This document shows, piece by piece, positions 37,948 to 45,577 of a stretch of DNA of 64,000 bases. This stretch comes from Pseudobdellovibrionaceae bacterium (lineage in GTDB: Bacteria; Bdellovibrionota; Bdellovibrionia; Bdellovibrionales; Bdellovibrionaceae). Position 1 is the stretch's first letter; each line of letters starts with the position of its first letter. The stretch lies in the NCBI GenBank assembly GCA_013359135.1, contig JABWCN010000012.1:1-64000 (forward strand), in the 5' to 3' direction. The position numbers were made by a program, and so were the translations under genes. The notes beneath the pieces were generated by a model. That model worked only from the letters and a program-made list of their open reading frames with translations, did not search any database and was not told where the DNA came from.

Positions 37948-38003
37948 AATATTAATTATATTTAATGATAAAGGGGATCTATATTGACGTCCAAGGGGGC
38001 GTC

Positions 38004-39044
38004 ATGTTTTATTCTGCGGCTATAAAAAACTGTGATTCAAATATTTCTTTATCTATTGATATTGCAAAAAAAATCCTTATCGAAGTCTTGCGTTATCGTC
38101 GTGTATCAGAGTCTCATTTAGCCTGTGATTCAACGCTATGTCAGAAATGCCTTGATCCCCATCTATCAAAAGTTGTTTTATCCGTAGAAAATAATCAGCC
38201 AGTGACATTTGTGTTACCAGCATTTCCTGGTAAATCCCCAAATCCAGCAAAAGTAATAGGTCCTTTGCCAGATATGGCGGAACAGCAGGCATTGGAATTT
38301 CTTCAGCAACTATGCGAACGTATAAAACTATATTATTCACCAGGGGCTAGGATTATTTTAGCCTCTGATGGACGGGTATTCAGTGATGTGATCGGTATAA
38401 ATGATGAAAACGTCACTGCTTATCAAAAAGAAATCTCGCTAATGATTAAGACCCTTGATCTTAATTTTATTTCTACCTTTAATCTTGAGGAAATCTATGA
38501 GGGATTTAGCTTTGATCAGATGAGAAATCAACTTATGCAGCAGTATGGAGAACCACTTTCTACTCTGCGTGAGTCAGTCAGCAGAGGTAAGTCCACTGGT
38601 GCTTCTGTGGACGATATAGAAGCAAATAGGTTATATATGGGTATCACACGATTTCTTTTTGAAGATGCCTTAGTTCCTGGTCAAGTGCGAAGTCGAACAA
38701 GTATACAAAAAGAATCGCGATTCAGAGCCTATGAAGTTATTCAGAGAAGTAAAGCTTGGAGTGAGTTAATCGAAAGTGAATTTCCTTACGCAGTTCGTTT
38801 GTCTATTCATCCTCAAAGCTGTGGTTCCAAAAAAATTGGGATTCGTCTGATTGAACCTGATAACTGGCAAACGCCATGGCATGGAGTTGCCGTTCAAGTA
38901 GATGGTCAATATATTCTTATGAAGAGAGCTCATGCCGAGGCTTTGGGGGCTAGCATGGTTATGCGTTTTGGCCGAGCAAGTCACTATGTTTTAAAAAATT
39001 CAGACACACTGAAAAGAAAATCTGGAGTTAAAAATGAATATTGA
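38004..39044 (+). CDS. isnA: isocyanide (isonitrile) synthase, PvcA/IsnA/DIT1 family
   Basis: The preferred start is ATG 38004, preceded by AAGGGGG; an in-frame ATG at 37965 has no ribosome binding site. The product of 346 residues has the hallmarks of the pyoverdine/dityrosine (PvcA/DIT1) family: VTFVLPAFPGKSPNPAKVIGPLPD, EFLQQLCERIKLYYSPGARI and ILASDGRVFSDVIGI. Family members make an isonitrile from the amine of L-Tyr or L-Trp and ribulose-5-phosphate. The C-terminal YAVRLSIHPQ and WHGVAV are also typical. It overlaps the next gene by 11 bases, so the set is an operon. Amino-acid choice (Tyr or Trp) cannot be read by eye. Confidence 0.88.
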   Translation: MFYSAAIKNCDSNISLSIDIAKKILIEVLRYRRVSESHLACDSTLCQKCLDPHLSKVVLSVENNQPVTFVLPAFPGKSPNPAKVIGPLPDMAEQQALEFLQQLCERIKLYYSPGARIILASDGRVFSDVIGINDENVTAYQKEISLMIKTLDLNFISTFNLEEIYEGFSFDQMRNQLMQQYGEPLSTLRESVSRGKSTGASVDDIEANRLYMGITRFLFEDALVPGQVRSRTSIQKESRFRAYEVIQRSKAWSELIESEFPYAVRLSIHPQSCGSKKIGIRLIEPDNWQTPWHGVAVQVDGQYILMKRAHAEALGASMVMRFGRASHYVLKNSDTLKRKSGVKNEY

Positions 39045-39864
39045 TATTCAAAGGAACAAACCTTTTGGAGCTATTCTGATAGGTAAGGGCAGAGATATTC
39101 GGCAAATGGATGTAAATACCTTGCGTGAAATTGTTTGGCAGGAACGACTTCTTATTTTGCGAGGATTTAATGCCTTTCCAACAGCAGACGATTTTGCAAA
39201 CTACTGTGAGCAATGGGGCGAGATCAGTTTGTGGCCATTTGGCAAGGTCTTGGAGCTTGTAGAGCGGAATAATCCCGAAGATCATATTTTTGATAATAAC
39301 TATGTCCCTTTACATTGGGATGGAATGTATCGTCCTCAAATTCCTGAATTTCAAATTTTCCATTGTGTTAAGGCTCCAAAAGCAAATCAGGGTGGAAGAA
39401 CCACATTTTCAAATACAGTGACAGCTTTAGAAAAGGCACCAGATCATTTACGTGAGTTGTGGAAAAAAGTATCTGGTAGTTACCATCGAAAAATGGAGTT
39501 TTATGATAGCAAAACAGTGTCGCCTATCATTGATACCCATCCACGACGAGGATATTCTGTTATTCGCTATAATGAACCGCCTAGGGAAAGCTTTGGTCAT
39601 TTTGTTAACCCGCCAAAACTTGAATTTTATGGAGTTAGTGCTGAGGAAATCACAGAGTTTCACAAAACAATAAGAGCCTCATTGTATGCATCAGAAAATT
39701 TTTATGCACATGAATGGGTTGAAGGTGATTTGGTTATTGCGGATAATTTTTCGCTTTTGCATGGTCGGGAAAGTTTTGAAACACAAGCTCCTCGTCACTT
39801 AAGAAGAGTGCACGTGTTGAGCGATCCGCCAATAAATAATATTCGACTAGAAAGTTACAAATGA
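39034..39864 (+). CDS. isnB: Fe(II)/2-oxoglutarate oxygenase, PvcB/IsnB type
   Basis: The 276-residue TauD-like protein carries the iron facial triad as H94-x-D96 in LHWDGMY and a distal H243 in LLHGRES. The 2-oxoglutarate-binding Arg lies about a dozen residues later (PRHLRRV). It starts inside the end of the isocyanide synthase gene and its stop overlaps the next start (ATGA), indicating tight translational coupling. In characterised clusters PvcB/IsnB oxidises the tyrosine or tryptophan isonitrile with loss of CO2 to a vinyl isonitrile, or oxidises the side chain. Here the pairing with a PvcA homologue makes that role very likely. Confidence 0.87.
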   Translation: MNIDIQRNKPFGAILIGKGRDIRQMDVNTLREIVWQERLLILRGFNAFPTADDFANYCEQWGEISLWPFGKVLELVERNNPEDHIFDNNYVPLHWDGMYRPQIPEFQIFHCVKAPKANQGGRTTFSNTVTALEKAPDHLRELWKKVSGSYHRKMEFYDSKTVSPIIDTHPRRGYSVIRYNEPPRESFGHFVNPPKLEFYGVSAEEITEFHKTIRASLYASENFYAHEWVEGDLVIADNFSLLHGRESFETQAPRHLRRVHVLSDPPINNIRLESYK

Positions 39865-41237
39865 GCACACTCATTGCGGATGTGGTTATTGTAGGTGCGG
39901 GACCTGTTGGACTTATGTGTGCTTATTTAGGACAATTATGTGGTTTGCAGATGATCATTGTTGATAAGTCGACAGGACCACTGGAAGTTGGACGAGCGGA
40001 TGCCTTGAATGCCAGGACATTGCAACTTCTGAAAATAGTTGGTTTATTTGATGAACTGTACTCAATGGGAAAAACATGTCATACTAGCTCGGTATGGGCT
40101 GACGGTAAATTTGTTTCACGTCAGTCGGAGTGGTGGGATCAACTAGAAGGATGTTTTCATAAGTACTTCTTAATGCTGGGTCAGTCTTATATTGAAAAAC
40201 TAGTGGACAGAAAACTCAAAGAACTTGGCTCTGCGGTTGTGCGTTCAACATCAGTTGATAATATAGAAATTAAAATGGATAGCTGTCTGACAACGCTTTC
40301 AAATGGAGTAAAAATCAAATCCAATTATGTCATTGGTGCTGATGGGTCGCGCTCTTTTGTGCGTGAGCATTTTAAAATTCCATTTGAAATTGTACGTCCT
40401 CAAATCGTATGGGCGGTTATTGATGGTGTGGTTGAAACTGATTTCAAGAAAGTGCCCGAGATCATTGTTTTTCAATCGAATACCTCTGATGTTGCTTGGA
40501 TTCCAAGAGAAGGTAACTTGGATCGCTTTTACGTTCGAATGGACACTAAAGATTTCACTTTTGGGCAAGCATTATCGAAGATCAACAGAGCTATGCAGCC
40601 ATACAGTTTAAAGTTTAAAGACATTGTCTGGTTCTCACGATTTTCAGTTAAAGAGTCAGTGGCTGAAAAATTTTCTATTCGTGATCGCATTTTTCTTGCT
40701 GGTGATGCTTGTCATATTCACTCTGTGAATGGGGGGCAAGGTTTAAACACAGGGCTTGCGGATGCCTTTAATTTGATATGGAAAATTCACATGGTATTAA
40801 AGCATGGGAAGTTAGATGACTTATTAAAAACTTATGAAGAGGAGCGAAAACCTGTAGCTCAAAGTGTAATTGAAACCTCAGGGCAACTTGTGCGTTCTAC
40901 AAAAGACTCAAAAACGGGAACTCATGCGCTAGATTATGTTCGTCTTGTGGAAAAACATTCAGGAAATATTACTGGTATGGGAATTCGTTATGGCAATCAA
41001 GGATTAGTAGGTACTAGATTGTATGATTTCGAGGTTTCAAATGGGAGCAGGACTTGTCGGGTATATTCTCTTTTAGACTATTCCAAGTTCGCCCTGCTTG
41101 TATTTGATGACTATGAAGTTAATTTTAATATACCAGAATTTGTAAAAGTGATTCCTGTGAGTTCTAAAAACTCACCCTATAAATGCAAAGCCATTTTAGT
41201 GCGACCTGATTCGTACATTGAGTCTATTATGATGTAG
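39861..41237 (+). CDS. FAD-dependent aromatic hydroxylase (tailoring enzyme of the isonitrile cluster)
   Basis: The 458 residues have the PHBH/phenol-hydroxylase pattern: VGAGPVG at 11-17, EVGRADALNARTLQLL, a DG motif GADGSRSFVREHF near 160 and a GD motif GDACHIHSVNGGQGLNTGLADAFNL near 280. A short C-terminal thioredoxin-like domain (SLLDYSKFALLVFDD) is as in phenol hydroxylase/TfdB enzymes. The substrate is probably the aromatic ring of the isonitrile made by the first two enzymes, giving a hydroxylated or catechol product (inference). The Pseudomonas pvc cluster uses a different flavin hydroxylase (PvcC), so this is a variant set. Start ATG overlaps the previous stop by four bases. Confidence 0.82.
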   Translation: MSTLIADVVIVGAGPVGLMCAYLGQLCGLQMIIVDKSTGPLEVGRADALNARTLQLLKIVGLFDELYSMGKTCHTSSVWADGKFVSRQSEWWDQLEGCFHKYFLMLGQSYIEKLVDRKLKELGSAVVRSTSVDNIEIKMDSCLTTLSNGVKIKSNYVIGADGSRSFVREHFKIPFEIVRPQIVWAVIDGVVETDFKKVPEIIVFQSNTSDVAWIPREGNLDRFYVRMDTKDFTFGQALSKINRAMQPYSLKFKDIVWFSRFSVKESVAEKFSIRDRIFLAGDACHIHSVNGGQGLNTGLADAFNLIWKIHMVLKHGKLDDLLKTYEEERKPVAQSVIETSGQLVRSTKDSKTGTHALDYVRLVEKHSGNITGMGIRYGNQGLVGTRLYDFEVSNGSRTCRVYSLLDYSKFALLVFDDYEVNFNIPEFVKVIPVSSKNSPYKCKAILVRPDSYIESIMM

Positions 41238-41299
41238 TTAAATCCTTAGCTATCTATGGAAATCGTTGCTCTGTGTTTGCTTTATGATATTCTACTCCT

Positions 41300-42145
41300 A
41301 TGTTAGCATCGCCAGTGGAAATCGAATATTTTATAGAACTTTATCAAACTCGTCATATATCTAAGGCTGCAATTCGTCTTGGGATCACTCAGCCGACATT
41401 GACATTAAGCTTACAGCGGTTGGAAGAAAAATTAGGATTGAAGTTGTTTCATCGTACGAAACAAGGTGTTGTATCGACGAAGCAGGGAGAGTTGTTTTAT
41501 AAAAAAGCAAATCTGTTGTTAGACTCATGGAATGATCTTCGTAATGATTTGGCTGATTCTATTGATATATTGCAAGGTCATTTCAAGGTTGGATGTCATC
41601 AAAGTGTTGGAGCTTACACTTTGCCGCGGTTTTTGGAAAACTTGCAAACCTATGCTCCAGGAATCGAAATTAATTTAATTCATGACTTTTCAAGAAAGAT
41701 AACCGAGCGAGTTGTCTCTTACGATATAGATCTTGGTTTTGTAGTTAATCCGGTCAGGCATCCTGATCTAGTATTGAAGAAAATGGGTGATGACCGAGTT
41801 ATGTTTTGGCGTGCCAGAAATAGCAGTGATATTCCTAAAAGAATTTTCGCCGATGTGAATTTAGTACAGATTCAAAATATTTTAGGAAAGACCCATGCAA
41901 AAGATTTTAAAGACTGGAAATTAATTAACAGCCACAGTCTTGAATTGATTCGGACGTTAACCCTAGCAGGGCAAGGTATTGGAATTCTGCCTGAACGTGT
42001 AGCTAAAGCGGATGGGGTAGATTTAGTACCCTATGATTCGAAGTTACCTATTTTTGAAGACAAGATTTTTGTTGTTTACAGAAAAGATGTTTTGTCCAAT
42101 AGAGCTGGCAAGGAACTTGTTCGCCTTGCCAGCTTCGTTTTATAA
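41300..42145 (+). CDS. LysR-family transcriptional regulator, likely cluster-linked
   Basis: The 281 residues have a normal LysR helix-turn-helix (EIEYFIELYQTRHISKAAIRLGITQPTLTLSLQRLEEKLGLKLFHRTKQG) and a substrate-binding domain (GHFKVGCHQSVGAYTLPRFL, TLAGQGIGILPERVA). It follows the FAD hydroxylase by 62 bases on the same strand, so it may be in or next to the isonitrile operon and control it through the inverted repeat at 37907. Which ligand it senses is unknown. It is full length, unlike the truncated LysR gene at 35787. Confidence 0.82.
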   Translation: MLASPVEIEYFIELYQTRHISKAAIRLGITQPTLTLSLQRLEEKLGLKLFHRTKQGVVSTKQGELFYKKANLLLDSWNDLRNDLADSIDILQGHFKVGCHQSVGAYTLPRFLENLQTYAPGIEINLIHDFSRKITERVVSYDIDLGFVVNPVRHPDLVLKKMGDDRVMFWRARNSSDIPKRIFADVNLVQIQNILGKTHAKDFKDWKLINSHSLELIRTLTLAGQGIGILPERVAKADGVDLVPYDSKLPIFEDKIFVVYRKDVLSNRAGKELVRLASFVL

Positions 42146-42225
42146 GAAATGTTTTCTTAAAAAATTATATATTGTTGTTGGCTTAAAAGCAGCATTTGTA
42201 AATTTTAATAGAAATTATTTTGAAG

Positions 42226-42258
42226 TTGACAAGAGTATATACTTTGTATATACTCTTG
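42226..42258 (+). promoter_or_regulatory. mazEF promoter overlapping a perfect inverted-repeat operator
   Basis: TTGACA (42226-42231), 17 bases, and TATACT (42249-42254) form a near-ideal sigma70 promoter. CAAGAGTATATA (42230-42241) and TATATACTCTTG (42247-42258) are a perfect 12-bp inverted repeat with a five-base centre covering the spacer and -10. This is the expected place for MazE or MazEF to repress its own operon. Confidence 0.75.
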
Positions 42259-42293
42259 CTGGAGATTCAGCTAAAATAACCAGGAGAAACAAC

Positions 42294-42530
42294 ATGTCTG
42301 GCAAGATTCAAAAATGGGGAAATTCTCTAGGTGTTCGTATTCCAAAACAAGTAATTGAAAAATTAAATTTGACAGAAAATTCAGAAGTGGAAGTTTCTCA
42401 TAAAGATGGTGCAATTATAATTATTCCAGTGAAAAAAAAGTTTTCACTAGAAAATCTGTTAGAGCAGATTACAAAGAATAATTGCTATCAAGAAGAGGAT
42501 TTTAAAACTCACGATAGTGCGGGTTGGTGA
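42294..42530 (+). CDS. mazE: MazE-type antitoxin (AbrB/SpoVT-like)
   Basis: The 78-residue protein starts at ATG 42294 after an AGGAGAAAC ribosome binding site. The open frame extends further upstream but through promoter DNA. MSGKIQKWGNSLGVRIPKQVIEKLNL followed by EVEVSHKDGAIIIIPV is the swapped-hairpin AbrB DNA-binding domain of MazE. The acidic C-terminus (YQEEDFKTHDSAGW) is the toxin-neutralising tail. Its stop overlaps the start of the toxin gene (TGATG), so the pair is coupled. It would bind the inverted repeat at 42230-42258 and MazF. Confidence 0.88.
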   Translation: MSGKIQKWGNSLGVRIPKQVIEKLNLTENSEVEVSHKDGAIIIIPVKKKFSLENLLEQITKNNCYQEEDFKTHDSAGW

Positions 42531-42862
42531 TGAGTTATATACCAGCTCGTGGCGATTTCATTTCCCTTAATTTTAACTCTTCAGCTAGTGAGGAACAACA
42601 GGCTATTGTTATTTCAGCTCAAGACTATAATAAAAAAACAGGGCTTGTGGTTTGTTGTCCAGTGATTACCAAGGTAAAGGGGTATCCCTTTGAAGTATTA
42701 GTTTCTGGCAAAAAAATTAACGGAGCTATAATTGTAGATCATTTAAAAAATATAAGGTGGCGAGTTTGTAAAGTAAAATTTATAGAAAAAGCTAACTCTG
42801 TTGTTATGGAGGAATGTGTAGCAAAAATCTCGGCTCTTATTTTACAAGGAGAAGATTATTAA
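42530..42862 (+). CDS. mazF: MazF-type endoribonuclease toxin
   Basis: This encodes 110 residues from ATG 42530, which overlaps the antitoxin stop by one base. YIPARGDFISLNF, QQAIVISAQDYNKKTGLVVCCPVITKVKGYPFEV and GAIIVDHLKNIRWRVCKV match the MazF/PemK fold. They include the RGD region and the conserved 'C-P-(I/V)-T' strand that supplies the catalytic Thr. It would cut mRNA at specific short sites when MazE is lost. Its stop TAA shares its last base with the ATG of a methionine aminopeptidase gene, an unusual third partner. Confidence 0.88.
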   Translation: MSYIPARGDFISLNFNSSASEEQQAIVISAQDYNKKTGLVVCCPVITKVKGYPFEVLVSGKKINGAIIVDHLKNIRWRVCKVKFIEKANSVVMEECVAKISALILQGEDY

Positions 42863-43611
42863 TGTCGATTAATTCTGTTGAAGATTTAGAAAATCTAAAA
42901 AAAATTGGATCTATCGTTGGTCGTTGTCTTGATTATATGGCAAAAAAATTGGAGCCAGGAATGACTACCCATGAACTTGATCAGATTGGTAAAAGTTTTC
43001 TTAATCAATTCGGTGCTCGTTCTGCGCCTCAAATAGTCTACGATTTTCCTGGAACAACCTGTATCAGTCTCAATCACGAAGCAGCTCATGGCATTCCCAG
43101 TCGATTTAAAAAAATGAAGGCGGGTGATTTGGTAAATATCGATGTTTCTGCCGAATTGAACGGTTATTTTGCTGATACTGGTGGTTCCTTTATTATTCCT
43201 CCTGTTACAGCAATTAAAAAGAAAGTTTGTGATGTCGCTATGTCTACGATGTGGAAAGGAATATCTGCTGCAGTTCACGGGGGAAGAATTAATGAAATTG
43301 GAAGAGCTATGGAAAATGAAGCTCATAAAAATGGTTTATCAGTAATTATGAATTTATGCAGTCATGGTGTGGGACGTTGGCTTCATGAAGAACCTGATCA
43401 GATTCCAGGATATTATGACAAAAAAGATCGTCGGATTCTAAGCGAAGGTACAGTGATCACAGTTGAGCCATTTGTTTCAACGGGAGCTAAAAAAGTGATT
43501 GAAAGTGGTGATGGGTGGACCTTAATAAATCCAAATCATTTTACGGCTCAATATGAACATACAATAGTTATAACAAAAGATAAGCCACTCATAATGACTT
43601 TACCTATATAA
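42862..43611 (+). CDS. map: type I methionine aminopeptidase, coupled to mazEF
   Basis: The 249-residue enzyme removes the initiator methionine. All metal and active-site residues of the family are visible: H76 (NHEAAHG), D94 (NIDV), D105 (FADTGGSF), H168 (SHGVGRWLHE), H175, E202 (TVEPF) and E232 (QYEHT). The start ATG 42862 overlaps the MazF stop (TAATG) and has AAGGAG about ten bases before it; an in-frame ATG 48 bases upstream lies inside mazF. The position makes it probably expressed with the toxin-antitoxin pair. The organism likely has another copy near its ribosomal genes, so this may be a specialised paralogue (inference). Confidence 0.87.
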   Translation: MSINSVEDLENLKKIGSIVGRCLDYMAKKLEPGMTTHELDQIGKSFLNQFGARSAPQIVYDFPGTTCISLNHEAAHGIPSRFKKMKAGDLVNIDVSAELNGYFADTGGSFIIPPVTAIKKKVCDVAMSTMWKGISAAVHGGRINEIGRAMENEAHKNGLSVIMNLCSHGVGRWLHEEPDQIPGYYDKKDRRILSEGTVITVEPFVSTGAKKVIESGDGWTLINPNHFTAQYEHTIVITKDKPLIMTLPI

Positions 43612-43661
43612 ATAAATTACAAGTTGTAGGCATGACCGCAAAATGTTTAATCTCTATATAG

Positions 43662-44279
43662 ATGTTATTTTTTTTAAATGAGGTTTTATTGGAAATTTTT
43701 TTTAAATCATTTATTGCTCTTTTTGTATCTATAGATGTTATCGGAGCTCTTCCTTTATTGTTAGGGTTAACAAAATCACTTTCTGAAAATGCAAGAAAAA
43801 AACTGATTTATCGAGCGACGGCAACGGCATTATTGCTAGGGGTTGTTTTTGTTTTTGCTGGTCGAAAAATTTTCGATTTTTTAGGTATTACCGAAAGTGA
43901 TTTCAAAGTTGCAGGTGGACTATTATTATTAATTTTTGCGATGCGAGATTTGTTGTTTACTGATAGTCACCAAGGTACTTCGACGCCCACAAAAGTTGGC
44001 TTAGTACCAATTGCAATTCCTTTGATGATGGGACCTGCAGCCTTGACAACTTTAATGATTGGGTCTGAGCAATTTGGTTACCTTATGATTCTTAGTAGCT
44101 TAGTTATTAATTTACTTATTGTGCTGGTCTTGTTTTTAAAAAGTAAAGAAGTGCTTAACTGGATGGGTGATGACGTGAGTGATGCTTTTAACAAAGTTTT
44201 TTCTCTTTTAATGGCCGCGATCGGAGTTATGTTTATTCGTTCAGGTATTTTCGAGATGATAGCAAAAGTTTTACCATAG
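43662..44279 (+). CDS. MarC-family integral membrane protein
   Basis: The 205 residues form about six membrane segments, with LFVSIDVIGALPLLLGLT at the start, AGGLLLLIFAMRDLLF, and VPIAIPLMMGPAALTTLMI. These match the MarC family, in which paired 'P-(I/L)' half-helix loops recur. Its transport function is unknown. It follows the map gene by 50 bases on the same strand and could be the last gene of that operon. The ATG at 43662 has no strong ribosome binding site; a TTG at 43689, preceded by GAGG, is an alternative. Confidence 0.8.
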   Translation: MLFFLNEVLLEIFFKSFIALFVSIDVIGALPLLLGLTKSLSENARKKLIYRATATALLLGVVFVFAGRKIFDFLGITESDFKVAGGLLLLIFAMRDLLFTDSHQGTSTPTKVGLVPIAIPLMMGPAALTTLMIGSEQFGYLMILSSLVINLLIVLVLFLKSKEVLNWMGDDVSDAFNKVFSLLMAAIGVMFIRSGIFEMIAKVLP

Positions 44280-44414
44280 TAAACTAAGTGGAATTTCTTT
44301 ATCATTTTTTAACACTATTTTTTAACACAGTTAAGCGTTAATTCTAAAAAGGATTATTGTTAAAAATTTTTTTGTAATTATAATGTTTTCATAACAATCA
44401 AGGAGGATTTGTAC

Positions 44415-45491
44415 ATGAAAAATAGTTTGTACTTAGTAGCAACTATAGGTTTAGTTTTAAGCTTTGCCTGTAATAAAAGTAGTGATAGTGGTAAAAGTGC
44501 GACAATCATTGTACCAGACATACGACCGCCAGTTCAAAAGAACTTATCTTCTACTTTAATTAGTGGAAGCAGTTTTTCGACGGCTTCTTTTAAAACTCAG
44601 ACAACGGATTATACAAAGAATTGTCAAGCTGATGCTACGGCTGGCGATCCATGCTCAGGTTTGTCTTCTAGTTCAGAAAAAATTCGTTGTATTATGAAGC
44701 AGAGGCTTTTTTGTGCGGGTCCAGTTGAAGTCTTAAATTTGTTAAAAAATGTTGATGATAGAATGGGTGAAATAGAAGCAAGATCAACTGGAACTGTACC
44801 TTGTATGAGTGCAGATCCTTCAGATGCAAGTTCTGAAATTTCATTTCCAGGATCAACTTCATTTTCTCACTACTTACAATGTAAAGACTCAAGTATAAAA
44901 GTGGGCTGGGGAAAAAAAGATGATGTTTGGTATTTAAGAACAGCCAATGGTGCAGCTGGTGGTATATACTCGATTAACAGCAGTGAAGATGTTGAAGGTT
45001 ATATGTGGCTTCGTTCAGAAGATAAAACATTTAGTATGTCAACAGGACTTATACGATTAAAAGCTAACAAGACGGCAGGAACAGTGGAAATGACTGGTGG
45101 AGGAGTAGGCTTAGGTTTTTGTAGTTTTCATTATAAGTCAGATGCAAATCATATTTATGTTATTGCAAATCCTGATGGCGTTGGTCGTAGTTGTGATTTC
45201 AATGGTGATAGCTCTGTTAATGCTAGTGATTGGGTTGAGGCGTGTGTAAATGCCAGTGACCTTTCGGCGACTTCAAGTCTTTCAGATTGTACTTCATTAA
45301 GTACTAGCCTAACAGCTCCAACATTAGGTAGGGCACAGACTACGAATTCATCCAGTCAAACATGGGATGCGGCAGCTACCGCTCCAAGTGGTGTAACTTT
45401 ACAGACCTTTGATATCGGTAATTATTTAAATACTCTATATACAAATACGGGTACTTTTTCTGCAGATGTACAAGAGTTTTCAGTTCAATGA
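44415..45491 (+). CDS. lipoprotein, unknown function
   Basis: The ATG at 44415 has an ideal AGGAGG eight bases before it. The signal peptide MKNSLYLVATIGLVLSFAC|NKS is a clear lipoprotein type. The 358-residue protein has a Ser/Thr-rich N-terminal stretch, paired cysteines (KNCQADATAGDPCSG, IRCIMKQRLFCAG), a beta-rich middle (GVGLGFCSFHYKSD) and a short calcium-loop-like DFNGDSSVNASDW near residue 260. The latter resembles a dockerin/EF-hand-like DxDxS loop. No family is recognised. It probably lies in the outer membrane or periplasm. Confidence 0.6.
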   Translation: MKNSLYLVATIGLVLSFACNKSSDSGKSATIIVPDIRPPVQKNLSSTLISGSSFSTASFKTQTTDYTKNCQADATAGDPCSGLSSSSEKIRCIMKQRLFCAGPVEVLNLLKNVDDRMGEIEARSTGTVPCMSADPSDASSEISFPGSTSFSHYLQCKDSSIKVGWGKKDDVWYLRTANGAAGGIYSINSSEDVEGYMWLRSEDKTFSMSTGLIRLKANKTAGTVEMTGGGVGLGFCSFHYKSDANHIYVIANPDGVGRSCDFNGDSSVNASDWVEACVNASDLSATSSLSDCTSLSTSLTAPTLGRAQTTNSSSQTWDAAATAPSGVTLQTFDIGNYLNTLYTNTGTFSADVQEFSVQ

Positions 45492-45537
45492 GCCTGAAGT
45501 AAAAAAGTAGATGTTGGAGAAATCTGACATTTTAATG

Positions 45538-45577
45538 GTTAAAAGTCCTTAATTAATGCAATTAGAGGACTTTTAAC
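45538..45577. terminator. strong bidirectional hairpin between convergent genes
   Basis: GTTAAAAGTCC (45538-45548) pairs perfectly with GGACTTTTAAC (45567-45577), and inner AATT/AATT bases extend the stem. It lies between the plus-strand lipoprotein and the minus-strand gene ending at 45573, overlapping the latter's stop. The A/T-rich outer arms supply a T-run in both directions. Confidence 0.6.

Noticed and set aside
42033..42293. Long N-terminal extension of the MazE frame
   Set aside because: It runs through the end of the LysR gene and the promoter/operator; the ATG at 42294 has a proper ribosome binding site and starts the AbrB domain.
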